From Symsagittifera roscoffensis (Eukaryota > Xenacoelomorpha > Acoela > Convolutidae), in contig NC_087068.1 in assembly GCF_963678635.1 (NCBI RefSeq), positions 15,193,872-15,257,871 on the forward strand: a stretch of DNA of 64,000 nucleotides, written 5' to 3'. Below, in pieces: positions 32,601 to 45,085 of this stretch. Positions within the stretch are counted from its first letter, which is position 1, and the number at the start of each line of letters is the position of its first letter. Under the pieces are notes generated by a model. It had not been told where the DNA came from. It ran no database searches and was given only the letters and a program-made list of their open reading frames with translations. The translations under genes were made by a program, and so were the position numbers.

Positions 32601-35600
32601 TATTGATGAGCGTGACTCTTCTCAGACATTTGTTTTAACAGGGACTCAATGTGTTACACTTCAAAAAACGGAAAAAAGTTTAAATGGGAAAAGTACTTTT
32701 ATTCGAAAAGCCTTAAAATCTATCGTTTTTTTTCGAGATTTTGTAGCTAGATAGATTATAAATTTAAAAATAATAATTAATTAAGTTTTTTTAGTTTCCG
32801 AGGCATGATGCTTTTTATGATCTTGCAGAATTTTTCAACAAACTTAGATTCTGGAAAACTTTTCAAATATTTCAAATTTTATTTTTATGGCGAGTGGCTG
32901 AAAAAATCCTCTAGGGTTTTCATTTTTGGTCTCAAAATTTATTGCTCAATTCCAAGTGTTCGAAAAAGGTGAAATGAAAAAAAAATTAGAAAAAGTTTGA
33001 AACTTTCATTTCCGCTGAGCGAGGGTGTCAAAGTAGTATCATGAGACTTTTAACTGTAATGAAAAAATTACTGCTCAATGATTTCTAAATTTTGGGATTG
33101 AGCAGACGTTTTTATAATTTTAAAATTTCAAAAAACATAATTCTAAAATTGTAACTGTCTAAACTTTAGTGGGGTGATGTCAGGATACTTTCGTCATTTT
33201 CAGATGAAGTCCCCATTCACTTTGGTTGCTCGTTTTTCTAATTTTCTGTTAGATGGCGTTTCTTATGATACTTCGAAGGTTTTCAAAACTTAAGGAAATT
33301 TTTTTTCTCGATATTTTCACTAAGGTGGGGTGATTTCAAGTTACTTGCAGATATTAGGCTCCATATACAGCTGCTCAACTCTTTTGGTTTTCTTGATTTG
33401 ACGGGCTCAATTACAGGCGTATATGAACAATATGTCTTTTCAGTAAAAAAGAACCCCGAAAAGTTAAGTTTCCAATCGCTTAAATTTGATAAAGAAAGTT
33501 TTTCTGGGTAACCCGTCCTTTTTATGGTTGCAATTTATTTTAAATAGATTTTTATTTCTTCGTCCAACACTCTATTTGAAACACCAGAGGCTCAAGTTTC
33601 ATGTAGTATTTTGAAAACGTAACGCCAAACGTTCTATGGACCCAGTGTTTCAGCAAAGCTTACGGGCGACCATGGTTAACAAAAATCGTTAGTGACAATG
33701 TTTTAGCAAATAGCATGAACAATCTAGGAGACTTTTAAAATCAAAATCCAACTAAATTTCAACTTAGGAACTTAGTTTAGGTCATGGCGAAATGTCTACA
33801 CAGATTCTCCTGACTTTTTCAGAAAACTTTTGTTTTTAAAATATGTATCACAATCTTTAATTGTGAAATGGCTCTGACAATTTTTCTTATAATTTTTACC
33901 AACTGCTTCGGATTAAAACCCGCACAGAGACTTTTAATCGTTCTGATATTTAAGGAGCAATGTGTTGGTGTATAGTTTCTTTTGTTATTAGGCAGGGGTT
34001 TGGTCGTATGCGATCGAGGGTCCTAACAGATAAACGAATGATTCATCGTACAAGTTTTTGGAAATGATTCGAAACGTTTCGAAGTAAAAGATATTTGAAA
34101 ACAACCAGTTGTGCCTATTGAGTTACTCGACAAAACCCATTTAGCCAATACTATTGATGAGCGTGACTCTTCTCAGACATTTGTTTTAACAGGGACTCAA
34201 TGTGTTACACTTCAAAAAACGGAAAAAAGTTTTAATGGGAAAAGTACTTTTATTTGAAAAGCCTTAAAATCTATCGTTTTTTTTCGAGATTTTGTAGCTA
34301 GATAGATTATAAATTTAAAAATAATAATCAATTAAGTTTTTTTAGTTTCCGAGGCATGATGCTTTTTATGATCTTGCAGAATTTTTCAACAAACTTAGAT
34401 TCTGGAAAACTTCAAATATTTCAAATTTTATTTTAATGGCGAGTGGCTGAAAAAATCCTCTAGGGTTTTCATTTTTGGTCTCAAAATTTATTGCTCAATT
34501 CCCAGTGTTCGAAAAAGGTGAAATGAAAAAAAATTAGAAAAAGTTTGAAACTTTCATTTCCGCTGAGCGAGGGTGTCAAAGTAGTATCATGAGACTTTTA
34601 ACTGTAATGAAAAAATTACTGCTCAATGATTTCTAAATTTTGGGATTGAGCAGACGTTTTTATAATTTTAAAATTTCAAAAAACATAATTCTAAAATTGT
34701 AACTGTCTAAACTTTAGTGGGGTGATGTCAGGATACTTTCGTCAATTTCAGATGAAGTCCCCATTCACTTTGGTTGCTCGTTTTTCTAACTTTCTATTAG
34801 ATGGCGTTTCTTATGATACTTCGAAGGTTTTCAAAACTTAAGGAATTTTTTTTCTCGATATTTTCACTAAGGTGGGGTGATTTCAAGTTACTTGCAGATA
34901 TTAGGCTCCATATACAGCTGCTCAACTCTTTTGGTTTTCTTGATTTGACGGGCTCAATTACAGGCGTATATGAACAATATGTCTTTTCAGTAAAAAAGAA
35001 CCCCGAAAAGTTAAGTTTCCAATCGCTTAAATTTGATAAAGAAAGTTTTTCTGGGTAACCCGTCCTTTTTATGGTTGCAATTTATTTTAAATAGATTTTT
35101 ATTTCTTCGTCCAACACTCTATTTGAAACACCAGAGGCTCAAGTTTCATGTAGTATTTTGAAAACGTAACGCCAAACGTTCTATGGACCCAGTGTTTCAG
35201 CAAAGCTTACGGGCGACCATGGTTAACAAAAATCGTTAGTGACAATGTTTTAGCAAATAGCATGAACAATCTAGGAGACTTTTAAAATCAAAATCCAACT
35301 AAATTTCAACTTAGGAACTTAGTTTAGGTCATGGCGAAATGTCTACACAGATTCTCCTGACTTTTTCAGAAAACTTTTGTTTTTAAAATATGTATCACAA
35401 TCTTTAATTGTGAAATGGCTCTGACAATTTTTCTTATAATTTTTACCAACTGCTTCGGATTAAAACCCGCACAGAGACTTTTAATCGTTCTGATATTTAA
35501 GGAGCAATGTGTTGGTGTATAGTTTCTTTTGTTATTAGGCAGGGGTTTGGTCGTATGCGATCGAGGGTCCTAACAGATAAACGAATGATTCATCATACAA

Positions 35601-38600
35601 GTTTTTGGAAATGATTCGAAACGTTTCGAAGTAAAAGATATTTGAAAACAACCAGTTGTGCCTATTGAGTTACTCGACAAAACCCATTTAGCCAATACTA
35701 TTGATGAGCGTGACTCTTCTCAGACATTTGTTTTAACAGGGACTCAATGTGTTACACTTCAAAAAACGGAAAAAAGTTTTAATGGGAAAAGTACTTTTAT
35801 TTGAAAAGCCTTAAAATCTATCGTTTTTTTTCGAGATTTTGTAGCTAGATAGATTATAAATTTAAAAATAATAATCAATTAAGTTTTTTTAGTTTCCGAG
35901 GCATGATGCTTTTTATGATCTTGCAGAATTTTTCAACAAACTTAGATTCTGGAAAACTTCAAATATTTCAAATTTTATTTTAATGGCGAGTGGCTGAAAA
36001 AATCCTCTAGGGTTTTCATTTTTGGTCTCAAAATTTATTGCTCAATTCCCAGTGTTCGAAAAAGGTGAAATGAAAAAAAATTAGAAAAAGTTTGAAACTT
36101 TCATTTCCGCTGAGCGAGGGTGTCAAAGTAGTATCATGAGACTTTTAACTGTAATGAAAAAATTACTGCTCAATGATTTCTAAATTTTGGGATTGAGCAG
36201 ACGTTTTTATAATTTTAAAATTTCAAAAAACATAATTCTAAAATTGTAACTGTCTAAACTTTAGTGGGGTGATGTCAGGATACTTTCGTCAATTTCAGAT
36301 GAAGTCCCCATTCACTTTGGTTGCTCGTTTTTCTAACTTTCTATTAGATGGCGTTTCTTATGATACTTCGAAGGTTTTCAAAACTTAAGGAATTTTTTTT
36401 CTCGATATTTTCACTATGGTGGGGTGATTTCAAGTTACTTGCAGATATTAGGCTCCATATACAGCTGCTCAACTCTTTTGGTCTTCTTGATTTGACGGGC
36501 TCAATTACAGGCGTATATGAACAATGTCTTTTCAGTAAAAAAAGAATCCCGAAAAATTAAGTTTCCAATCGTTTAAATTTGCTAAATAAAGTTTTTCTGG
36601 GTAACCCGTCTTTTTTATGGTTGCAATTTATTTTAAACAGATTTTTATTTCTTCGTCCAACACTGTTTGAAAGACCAGAGGCTCAAGTTTCATTTAGTAT
36701 TTTGAAAAAGTAACGCCAAACGTTCTATGGACCCAGTGTTTCAGCAAAGCTTACGGGCGACCATGGTTAACGAAAATCGTTAGTGACAATGTTTTAGCAA
36801 ATAGCATGAACAATCTAGAAGACTTTTAAAATCAAAATCCAGCTAAATTTCAACTTAGGAACTTAGTTTAGGTCATGGCGAAATGTCTACACAGATTCTC
36901 TTGACTGTTTCAGAAAACTTTTGATTTTAAAGTATGTATCACAATCTTTAATTGTGAAATGGCTCTGACAATTTTTCTTATAATTTTTACCAACTTCCTC
37001 GGATTAAAACCCCCACAGAGACTTTTAATCGTTCTGATATTTAAGGAGCAATGTGTTGGTGTATAGTTTCTTTTGTTATTAGGCAGGGGTTTGGTCGTAT
37101 GCGATCGAGGGTCCTAACAGATAAACGAATGATTCATCGTACAAGTTTTTGCAAATGATTCGAAAAGTTTCGAAGTAAAAGATATTTGAAAACAACCAGT
37201 TGTGCCTATTGAGTTACTCGACAAAACCCATTTAGCCAATACTATTGATAAGCGTGACTCTTCTCAGACATTTGTTTTAACAGGGACCCAATGTGTTACA
37301 CTTCAAAAAACGAAAAAAAGTTATAATGGGAAAAGTACTTTTATTTGAAAAGCCTTAAAATCTATCGTTTTTTTCGAGATTTTGTAGCTAGATAGATTAT
37401 AAATTTAAAAATAATAATTAATTAAGTTTTTTTAGTTTCCGAGGCATGATGCTTTTTATGATCTTGCAGAATTTTTCAACAAACTTAGATTCTGGAAAAC
37501 TTCAAATATTTCAAATTTTATTTTTATGGCGAGTGGCTGAAAAAATCCTCTAGGGTTTTCATTTTTGGTCTCAAAATTTATTGCTCAATTCCCAGTGTTC
37601 GAAAAAGGTGAAATGAAAAAAAAATTAGAAAAAGTTTGAAATTTTCATTTCCGCTGAGCGAGGGTGTCAAAGTAGTATCATGAGACTTTTAACTGTAAAG
37701 AAAAAATTACTGCTCAATGATTTCTAAATTTTGGGGTTAAGCAGACGTTTTTGTAATTTTAAAATTTCAAAACACATAATTCTAAAATTGTAACTGTCTA
37801 AACTTTAGTGGGGTGATGTCAGGATACTTTCGTCAATTTCAGATGAAGTCCCCATTCACTTTGGTTGCTCGTTTTTCTATTTTTCTATTAGATGGCGTTT
37901 CTTATGATACTTCGAAGGTTTTCAAAACTTAAGGAAATTTTTTTTTCCCAATATTTTCACTATGGTGGGGTGATTTCAAGTTACTTGCAGATATTAGGCT
38001 CCATATACAGCTGCTCAACTCTTTTGGTCTTCTTGATTTGACGGGCTCAATTACAGGCGTATATGAACAATATGTCTTTTCAGTAAAAAAAGAACCCCGA
38101 AAAGTTAAGTTTCCAATCGTTTAAATTTGATAAAGAAAGTTTTTCTGGGTAACCCGTCTTTTTTATGGTTGCAATTTATTTTAAATAGATTTTTATTTCT
38201 TCGTCCAACACTCTGTTTGAAACACCAGAGGCTCAAGTTTCATGTAGTATTTTGAAAACGTAACGCCAAACGTTCTATGGACCCAGTTATTCAGCAAAGC
38301 TTACGGGCGACCATGGTTAACGAAAATCGTTAGTGACAATGTTTTAGCAAATAGCATGAACAATCTAGAAGACTTTTAAAATCAAAATCCAACTAAATTT
38401 CAACTTAGGAACTTAGTTTAGGTCATGGCGAAATGTCTACACAGATTCTCCTGACTTTTTCAGAAAACTTTTGATTTTAAAGTATGTATCACAATCTTCA
38501 ATAGTGAAATGGCTCTGACAATTTTTCTTATAATTTTTACCAACTTCTTCGGATTAAAACCCCCACAGAGACTTTTAATCGTTCTGATAATTAAGGAGCA

Positions 38601-38970
38601 ATGTGTTTGTGTATAGTTTCTTTTGTTATTAGGCAGGGCTTTGGTCGTATGCGATCGAGGGTCCTAACAGATAAACGAATGATTCATCGTACAAGTTTTT
38701 GCAAATGATTCGAAAAGTTTCGAAGTAAAAGATATTTGAAAACAACCAGTTGTGCCTATTGAGTTACTCGACAAAACCCATTTAGCCAATACTATTGATG
38801 AGCGTGACTCTTCTCAGACATTTGTCTTAACAGGGACCCAATGTGTTACACTTCAAAAAACGGAAAAAAGTTATAATGGGAAAAGTACTTTTATTTGAAA
38901 AGCCTTTAAATCTATCGTTTTTTTTCGAGATTTTGTAGCTAGATAGATTATAAATTTAAAAATAATAATT
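29681..38970 (+). repeat. Satellite-like tandem array, six units of about 1.55 kb
   Basis: Units start at TTAAGTTTTTTTAGTTTCCG: 29681, 31232, 32781, 34332, 35879 and 37432, with spacings of 1551, 1549, 1551, 1547 and 1553. The last unit ends at 38970. Units are a few percent or less different. The short ORF starting MAFLMILRRFSKLKE is cut at different points in different units, so it is not under coding constraint. I recognise no rRNA, snRNA or histone sequence inside. The array lies between the SLC22 polyadenylation signal and a DINE-like repeat. It could be a local tandem amplification or an edge of a larger satellite. Confidence 0.92.
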
Positions 38971-38995
38971 TTTCGAGCCATTAACTAGTGATAAT

Positions 38996-39524
38996 TGTTC
39001 CGAGTTTTGATACGAAAGTAACGGAATATTTGTGCTCGGGGTGGGTTTTGTTTTCTTCAGACAAATTTCGACTTTTTAACAAGCCGTTTTTGACGCAACT
39101 TTTTTATATCATTCGAAAGCTATTGTTGTCCTGAGCTTGAATTTGAAAAGATATTTCACCTATGATCATTTTTCGTAAAGTTATGGGGGTTTAAAGATTG
39201 CCATTTTGGCCAATTTGGGACAATTAACGCGCGATAAATTTCGCGCTATTAACGCGTAAGCGAGATTTAATCCGTCTTAGAAATCGTTCCAAATTGGTTC
39301 AAGGAAGCTTATATGCCATAATTGATTTGTTAATAGGCGCAAAATCTATCACTTTGTACTTAATATGACGTGTGGGGGGATGTTTTTACATAAAATCTCA
39401 AATTTTTTCAAAAAAAACTTTTTATTTTTTTTATTATGAAATTTTTCATCTTATTAATGCTCCATAGACCTTAAAAGGCAGTCGGAACTTTCAGGGCTTC
39501 GCCCTGATACGAGCAGTCTTGTTG
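38996..39524 (+). repeat. DINE-1/Helentron-like repeat, copy 3
   Basis: It is close to copy 2 throughout: GTTCCGAGTTTTGATACGAA at the start, CGCGCGATAAATTTCGCGC (hairpin GCGCGA/TCGCGC) inside, GTCGGAAC, then CAGGGC-TTC-GCCCTG and GAGCAGTCTTGTTG. It starts about 25 bases after the satellite array. Confidence 0.6.
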
Positions 39525-41398
39525 CGTTTTTACCCTACTATTGATCCAAAAAGCTTGATTCTGATGCATGCTAAGTAAATACAACCGGATCATTCATGGA
39601 TTACTTGTTTAGAAACAGCCGACACTAACTTTTGGCAAATGACTTCAAGCCATCAAATTAAATCGACGTTTTCAAGAATTCACCGTTTGAGGTTCTTGGT
39701 TCTCAAAAAAAAAGCAATTGCCTGTTGATTGAATCCTTTAAAACACAATTGTTTAATTTCTAGCTAAAAGTTTTCAAAATATATGTTTTTTTGTTTTTAA
39801 GTTTTATTGGTTAAATAGTTGCCTCCAAAAACATCAAATTTTTACGAATTGAAGAAAGCTATAAAAACAAGTTAATTTGTTTAATTTTTAAAGTGATTGA
39901 GTTGTTTGCTTGACAAAATTATCAATCGAAAATACTTTCAAGGTTTCATCAAGTTGGAACGCTTACTTCTAAAACGTTTTAATTGGCGAACGATTTCTGG
40001 ATATCGACTTAACTTGAGTGATTTTAAAGTTTGATAGCTTGGTAGCTTAAGTTAGGAAACTTTTTTGATTATTATGAATACACCTACTGCAAATCGGCAA
40101 AACAGTGGGTTTGTTCAACTTTTCGTTCACTCAATAGCTCCAAAAATTCAATCTTTTTGTCCGACCAGTGGAATTGTTAGAGAAGATAAGATTTTCGCAA
40201 AAAGAAGCGTATTGCGATTTGATTTGGATTCGATTTGCTTTCGTTATCTTTTGACATGAGATCACAACAGAAACATCACAAGAAATCAGCGAATCTAGAA
40301 AGGAAACGTCACAACAATTCATTAGTGGCAACCAAGGCATATGAATGAAACACATGAAAAACAAAATTGATAAACGAAAGGAAAATTGAAGAACTAAGAA
40401 CAAGGGATGAAACAGAATCTACTTAAACTAAAGACATCAGTGAAACAAAGAGTGGAAAGAAAAAAGAAATCAACATCACCGTATTGAAAACGAACAAACT
40501 GGAAGATTACCAAAGGTGGAAGAAAAATATTTTGTGGTGGAAAGGTTGCACGCATAATAATCTGAAAATTTTCAAGCGCCTCATTATATCATGAGTGCGA
40601 TTACAGAACTGGAATTAAACGAATTAACGACTGCCAAAAAAAAACAAAAACAAGAAAATTCAGAAAATTTGACGAAGGGCTGAAAAGGAAACTAAATTAA
40701 AGTTCAAAACTGGCAAAACCTAAAAAGAAAACTTTCAATTTGGAGATTTAAGTAGTTACAATAAAAAAAGGGAGAAAAACTATTGAATAGGGCGTGTAAA
40801 AAGTTTTGCACCTGACAACAGGAGGGAAAAAGATTATTTCATACCCGTTATTCGAGGGTTAAACGAGCTCAAAACAAGATAACAGACAAAAAATACGATC
40901 CCTTAGAAGACATTGATTTGAAAGAAAAGGGTATGGTAGAAAACATTGAAGCCCTCCGCTACGGTGTTCAAAATCAGCGCAGTAAAAAATCAGATTGTCA
41001 ATTTTTTTTTCATCAAGGGAAGTCATGTGTGTATGCTTCGAATTGCTGAAATACCACATTTTGCTTAGCAAGTTAAACGACAAAACAAACAAGAGATCAA
41101 CCGAATCGAAAACGTTTTTAATTCAGCTTCCTTCTCAAAACAGTCAAATTCCTTTGTCCAATTTACGGTCTGAAAGTGCAACAATCTAAAAGAAAAAACT
41201 CCAAAATTTGATCCTAAATTGGTTAACTACAAAAACCGAGACAAGAATGCCTTTGACATTTCGATTTTAGCAAAATTTAGAGAGAGAAATCTAGTGTTCC
41301 TTCATGACTTGATCATCAATCGGTTCTTGCAGTAGATACGAGCTTTAATGGGAAAAAAGAATCATCAACAGTTTAAAGAAACAACCCTAGTCAATCAA
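39525..41398. other. A-rich stretch without a recognisable gene
   Basis: The + strand changes from T-rich to A-rich near 39.8-40.2 kb. Broken protein-like reading (for example KEKGMVENIEALRYGVQNQ near 40930 on +) suggests an old decayed coding element, but I cannot assign it. No RNA gene was found. Confidence 0.35.
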
Positions 41399-41488
41399 GG
41401 GAGGTTATCTTGCAAGATCTTGCAAGATTCTTTTAAAGAGGATGCATCTCTTTAAAAGATCTTGCAAGATCTTGCAAGATAACCTCCT
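41399..41488. repeat. Long near-perfect palindrome (hairpin), about 90 bp
   Basis: The left arm GGAGGTTATCTTGCAAGATC… and the right arm ending …GATAACCTCC are reverse complements over about 43 bases each. There are two single-base bulges and a centre GATGCATC at 41441-41448. Each arm contains ATCTTGCAAGAT, itself a palindrome, repeated. It could form a cruciform or a long RNA hairpin. Confidence 0.85.
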
Positions 41489-41864
41489 TTAAAGATAACC
41501 TTTTTTTTGCAAGATCTTTAAAGATATAGTTTTTTGGGCAATCACAGCTTTACACGCGAAGACAACCAAGTAGCGTTCGTGGAAGAAGGAAGCAGTCTTA
41601 GCTACGCATACATACACACAGCTCGCTAGGCGGTTGCCCCCAGAAAGCTTCTTTTTTTAAAACTTTTTTGTAATAGGCGGCTATCTTCAAGTTTTGATCG
41701 ACTACTTATACCTTAATCTTTCAAAATAGGAAAAACACAATGTACATCAATTGAGAACATAAATTTAAAGAAATAAATACAAGCAAAGATTAAGCACAAA
41801 ATGAAAATTAGGTTTTTTAATTCAGTTTTTTCACACAATCACGTTAATCGAGATGAGCTGATGG

Positions 41865-42560
41865 ATTCTCAAAATAGGAAAAACTGATTAATCTTTCAAA
41901 ATGAGCTGATTAATCTTTCAAAATTCGAGTGATTTAACTGGAGAGGAGGCAAGGAAAACGACAGAGGGTTCAACGTGTGACTCGTAGTTTACATCGGATA
42001 CTTCGACCTTACTAACCTTACACATTATCCAGCGTTTGTGTCAATCAATCTATCACCAAAGTGCCAATCAATCTATCACCAAAGAAAACACAAAAAAGAC
42101 GGAATAAATCCTATCCAGATTCGGTAATCAGGTCCCATCATTGGTATCCCAATCCCAATCTAATCATTCTTACAGACATTCGAGATGTAACTTAGGGAAC
42201 AGAAGAAGATATTAACAAGGAGGTGGGTAGCCGCCTGAAAAGTGGCCGTTGAATGATAGAGAGAGTCATAGTTGAGTGGCCGTTGAAAGTTGGGAGAGCC
42301 AATTCCAGGAAACTAGGAGAAAGAGATTGATTTAAAAACGTTTGCTCTAACACTTTCAAAGCAATTTGTAAAGTTGCTTTTGCGTTGATAGCGACGGTGA
42401 AGTGAAAATCTTCTACAATCGACATCAAGAACGCGGTTTTGCAATCAAGGATGATTCGAAGAAATGTGCACATAATCTATATACCAAAGTTCAACCCGGA
42501 AGATATGCCCTGGGTGCCATGGAAGATATTCAGCCCTGGGTGCCATGGAAGATATTCAGG
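41865..42560 (+). repeat. Cluster of short tandem duplications (20-30 bp)
   Basis: There are at least four independent short duplications: CTGATTAATCTTTCAAAAT (about 41885-41925), AATCAATCTATCACCAAAG (42040-42084), GAGTGGCCGTTGAA-type blocks (42240-42290), and a 27-bp perfect one containing CCCTGGGTGCCATGGAAG (42505-42560). No ORF is shared. Confidence 0.7.
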
Positions 42561-43519
42561 CAGAGGAAATCACTGGAGAGGACGAGCGATGCTTCTTCAA
42601 GGCGACAAGCTTTGAGGCACCAATTGTATACATAAAACAATGAGTGAACACGTTTTACATATATCAAGGTACATTTCCGCTGGAGAACGAATTTGAATCT
42701 GAGCAATCGACGAAAACTGAACCCGAAGAGGAAGAAGAGATCAAATCAATTCGATCTAACCAACAAAGGAAATAAGAAGCATTAGAGAAAGGGAAAAATC
42801 ACTATGCAGTCTATCTAAACTGACTAAAATCTCAAACTGTATGATGATACAAATTTGATTTCCTCTCTAGACACGGGGAGTTAAGAATGACCCTGAAACT
42901 AACTATCTGTTATACGATTAAAGTTGAATGAGAGATCATTCTGCTAAATGAATTAACCAATGATAGTCTCCAAAATTTTCTCCTTTTTACAAGTTTTTCG
43001 AATTTTAAAAACATTGATTAATAAAAATTATCAAAATGGAAACGTGTGAATTAGATTTTTATCGCTTATGAGAGGTATCTCGGTTAAATGTGTTTTCCCT
43101 AACAACAACGATAACTACCGGCTGTTTACATGAAAATATCCCGCTAATCGACCTAAATAAAAATTTTCACGACACTTTTGTTGCGCAGCAATCGACAATA
43201 GTTGTTGATATATTCCAATTCTATTCCTAAATCTTAGAATACTAACAAAACTAAGATAAATTCCTAGCTTATCAACATGTAAAAGTGAGAAAGTCAAACT
43301 GTTCAGAATTGAGTAAATTTATTTTCTGTTTTAGTTTCACAAACTTTGTTAAAGTCAATAGTTGCACGGTTACAGTGGCCCGCATAGTTACAGCTTGCCC
43401 GGCTACAGTGCCTTGTAAAAATAAGTCACAACATTTCACGGCCTCCTTGAACGGGTTCAATAAAACGGCTAAAAGAAGTCCTTAAGTTATTTCCTGAAAG
43501 AAGAGAATTCTGTAATCGG
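42561..43519. other. Stretch without a recognisable gene
   Basis: AT-rich DNA. Short ORFs on both strands match nothing I know. No repeat is visible beyond the duplication cluster to its left. Confidence 0.4.
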
Positions 43520-43744
43520 TCAATTTCTGTAGGAATGCAACAGTACAGTTCTGTTGACTGGTCGATGGAATTCAATTTCACCTCGGGAGCCAAACAAAGT
43601 AATTGAAATGTCACTGTAAAAAGCTTTCGGTAATCCTCTTCTGGCGCAAAAACGTTTCACAGCGTCTAAGCAATCGTCCTTTGTGAGATAAATGACGGTT
43701 TCGATGTCAACTGCTTTAGTTGCAAGGCAAATAAAGATAGCCAC
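43520..43744 (-). mobile_element. BEL/Pao-type integrase fragment (fossil)
   Basis: The minus strand reads MAIFICLATKAVDIETVIYL, then CARRGLPKAFYSD. This is the BEL/Pao integrase core, which in the family reads like IFVCLVTKAVHLE…RRG-PK-IYSDN. Only this part of the integrase is present. It is broken and truncated on both sides, an old remnant. Confidence 0.7.
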
Positions 43745-44104
43745 ATATATTTATTATCTTGGTTGCTGCTGTCTTCTTCTTCTTCTATGTGGGAGCCGAA
43801 GCTCGATCGCCTTGATGGAATCGTTGGTAAGGACTGAAAGCTCGGGGCTGGTTTCGCCAAATATGGATTGTCGGGTCCTGAGAGTTGCTGGACATTCGAG
43901 CAGCCAGTGTTCCAGGGTTTGGTTATCTTGGAGGCATTTTGGGCATCTTGGGTCTGTTGTTGGGTCCATAAGGTGACGATACGCTGCCAGTTGCATGCTG
44001 TGCGCTGCTCTTAGTCTCGCTAACATGACCGCGCTGCTTCTTGTTGCTGTGTTGCTGAAATGTGCCATTCTGCCAGATGACACAGCACAACCTTCCGGCG
44101 ACAT
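43745..44104 (-). mobile_element. LINE (non-LTR retrotransposon) 3' fragment
   Basis: The minus-strand ORF carries LARLRAAHSMQLAAYRHL, then CPKC and HWLLECPATLRTRQSIFG. This C-terminal C-x2-C…H-x4-C zinc-like motif after the RT/RNase H is seen in Jockey/R1/I-group LINEs. It ends at a GAA/CAG-rich stretch directly abutting the BEL/Pao fragment on the same strand. It is 5'-truncated, as is normal for LINE insertions. Confidence 0.72.
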
Positions 44105-45085
44105 AAAAAAGAGTGACTAAAGGCCTTATGAACAAAAAAGTGTTGCGACGGAGGGTCAGAATGTTCTAGAATTTTGATTTTTAAAATTTCGATTGGAAGA
44201 AGAACATTTCTGAGAAATAGAAAAAAGACGGCCATTTTGAATAAAAAAAAGACGAAAATGAGAACCACGATAGAGATTGTGAAGAACAGTCGTGCAAGAA
44301 AATTACGAAGCCTCTTATCGTGGCAATAACACACGATAAGAACCTTAGCGACGGATATTTGTGGAGAAGGAGGCTTCAGTGGGGGAAGAAGTATACCACG
44401 GAACCCTCCCGGGACACGAAATATAAGAGATAAGAGTGTTATCTCAAGAAAATCACGGGAGCGGAGGCTTGGTCCCCCAGAGACTGTCTATGTGAAGGGA
44501 CTGTGAAAACTGACTATATAGCTGCTATAATGTCATAGATCTTAATTAACACCGTTATTATTTAATATTTCAGAGCATGAGTAGCTAGAAAAAGGAAAGG
44601 GTCAATCCATCTCCAATGGATTTAATGTAGAACTGTCACACAAAAACATGTTAAAATAGGTTGTTCGAGCCGTGTTTTTAATGACAATCACGTAGTCTGA
44701 GGATCCGAGACTCAGCTATGTGGTTGTGTTCGCATGTAAACGAAAGCTGATCAAAAGTCGTTTGACTGATGGCCTAAAAATGGTAACTTTTTACTTTGCC
44801 CTAGACAGACCAGAAAATCAACTGGCAAGGTCGAGACGGTGAAAAACGAGTAGAATTAAGGTAACTGACGCCTGCCAGTCGTTAATAGGTACTTTTTCTA
44901 CGCTCCGTCGCTGTGTGATATTTGGGCGAATGTTACATAGACGTTTTTATGGCGCTCCTGGGTGGGCATGTTAAAGGCATGAAACCATCATGATCAGAAA
45001 GCGTTTCAGCGACGAACCCTCCGCTCCGGGCGTATGCCCGAGTTAGAGGTCTTAATGACCGTTATTGTACTAGGGGGAAGGTGCG

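Noticed and set aside
41399-41488. CRISPR-like repeats
   Set aside because: A single palindrome without regularly spaced unique spacers, in a eukaryotic context.
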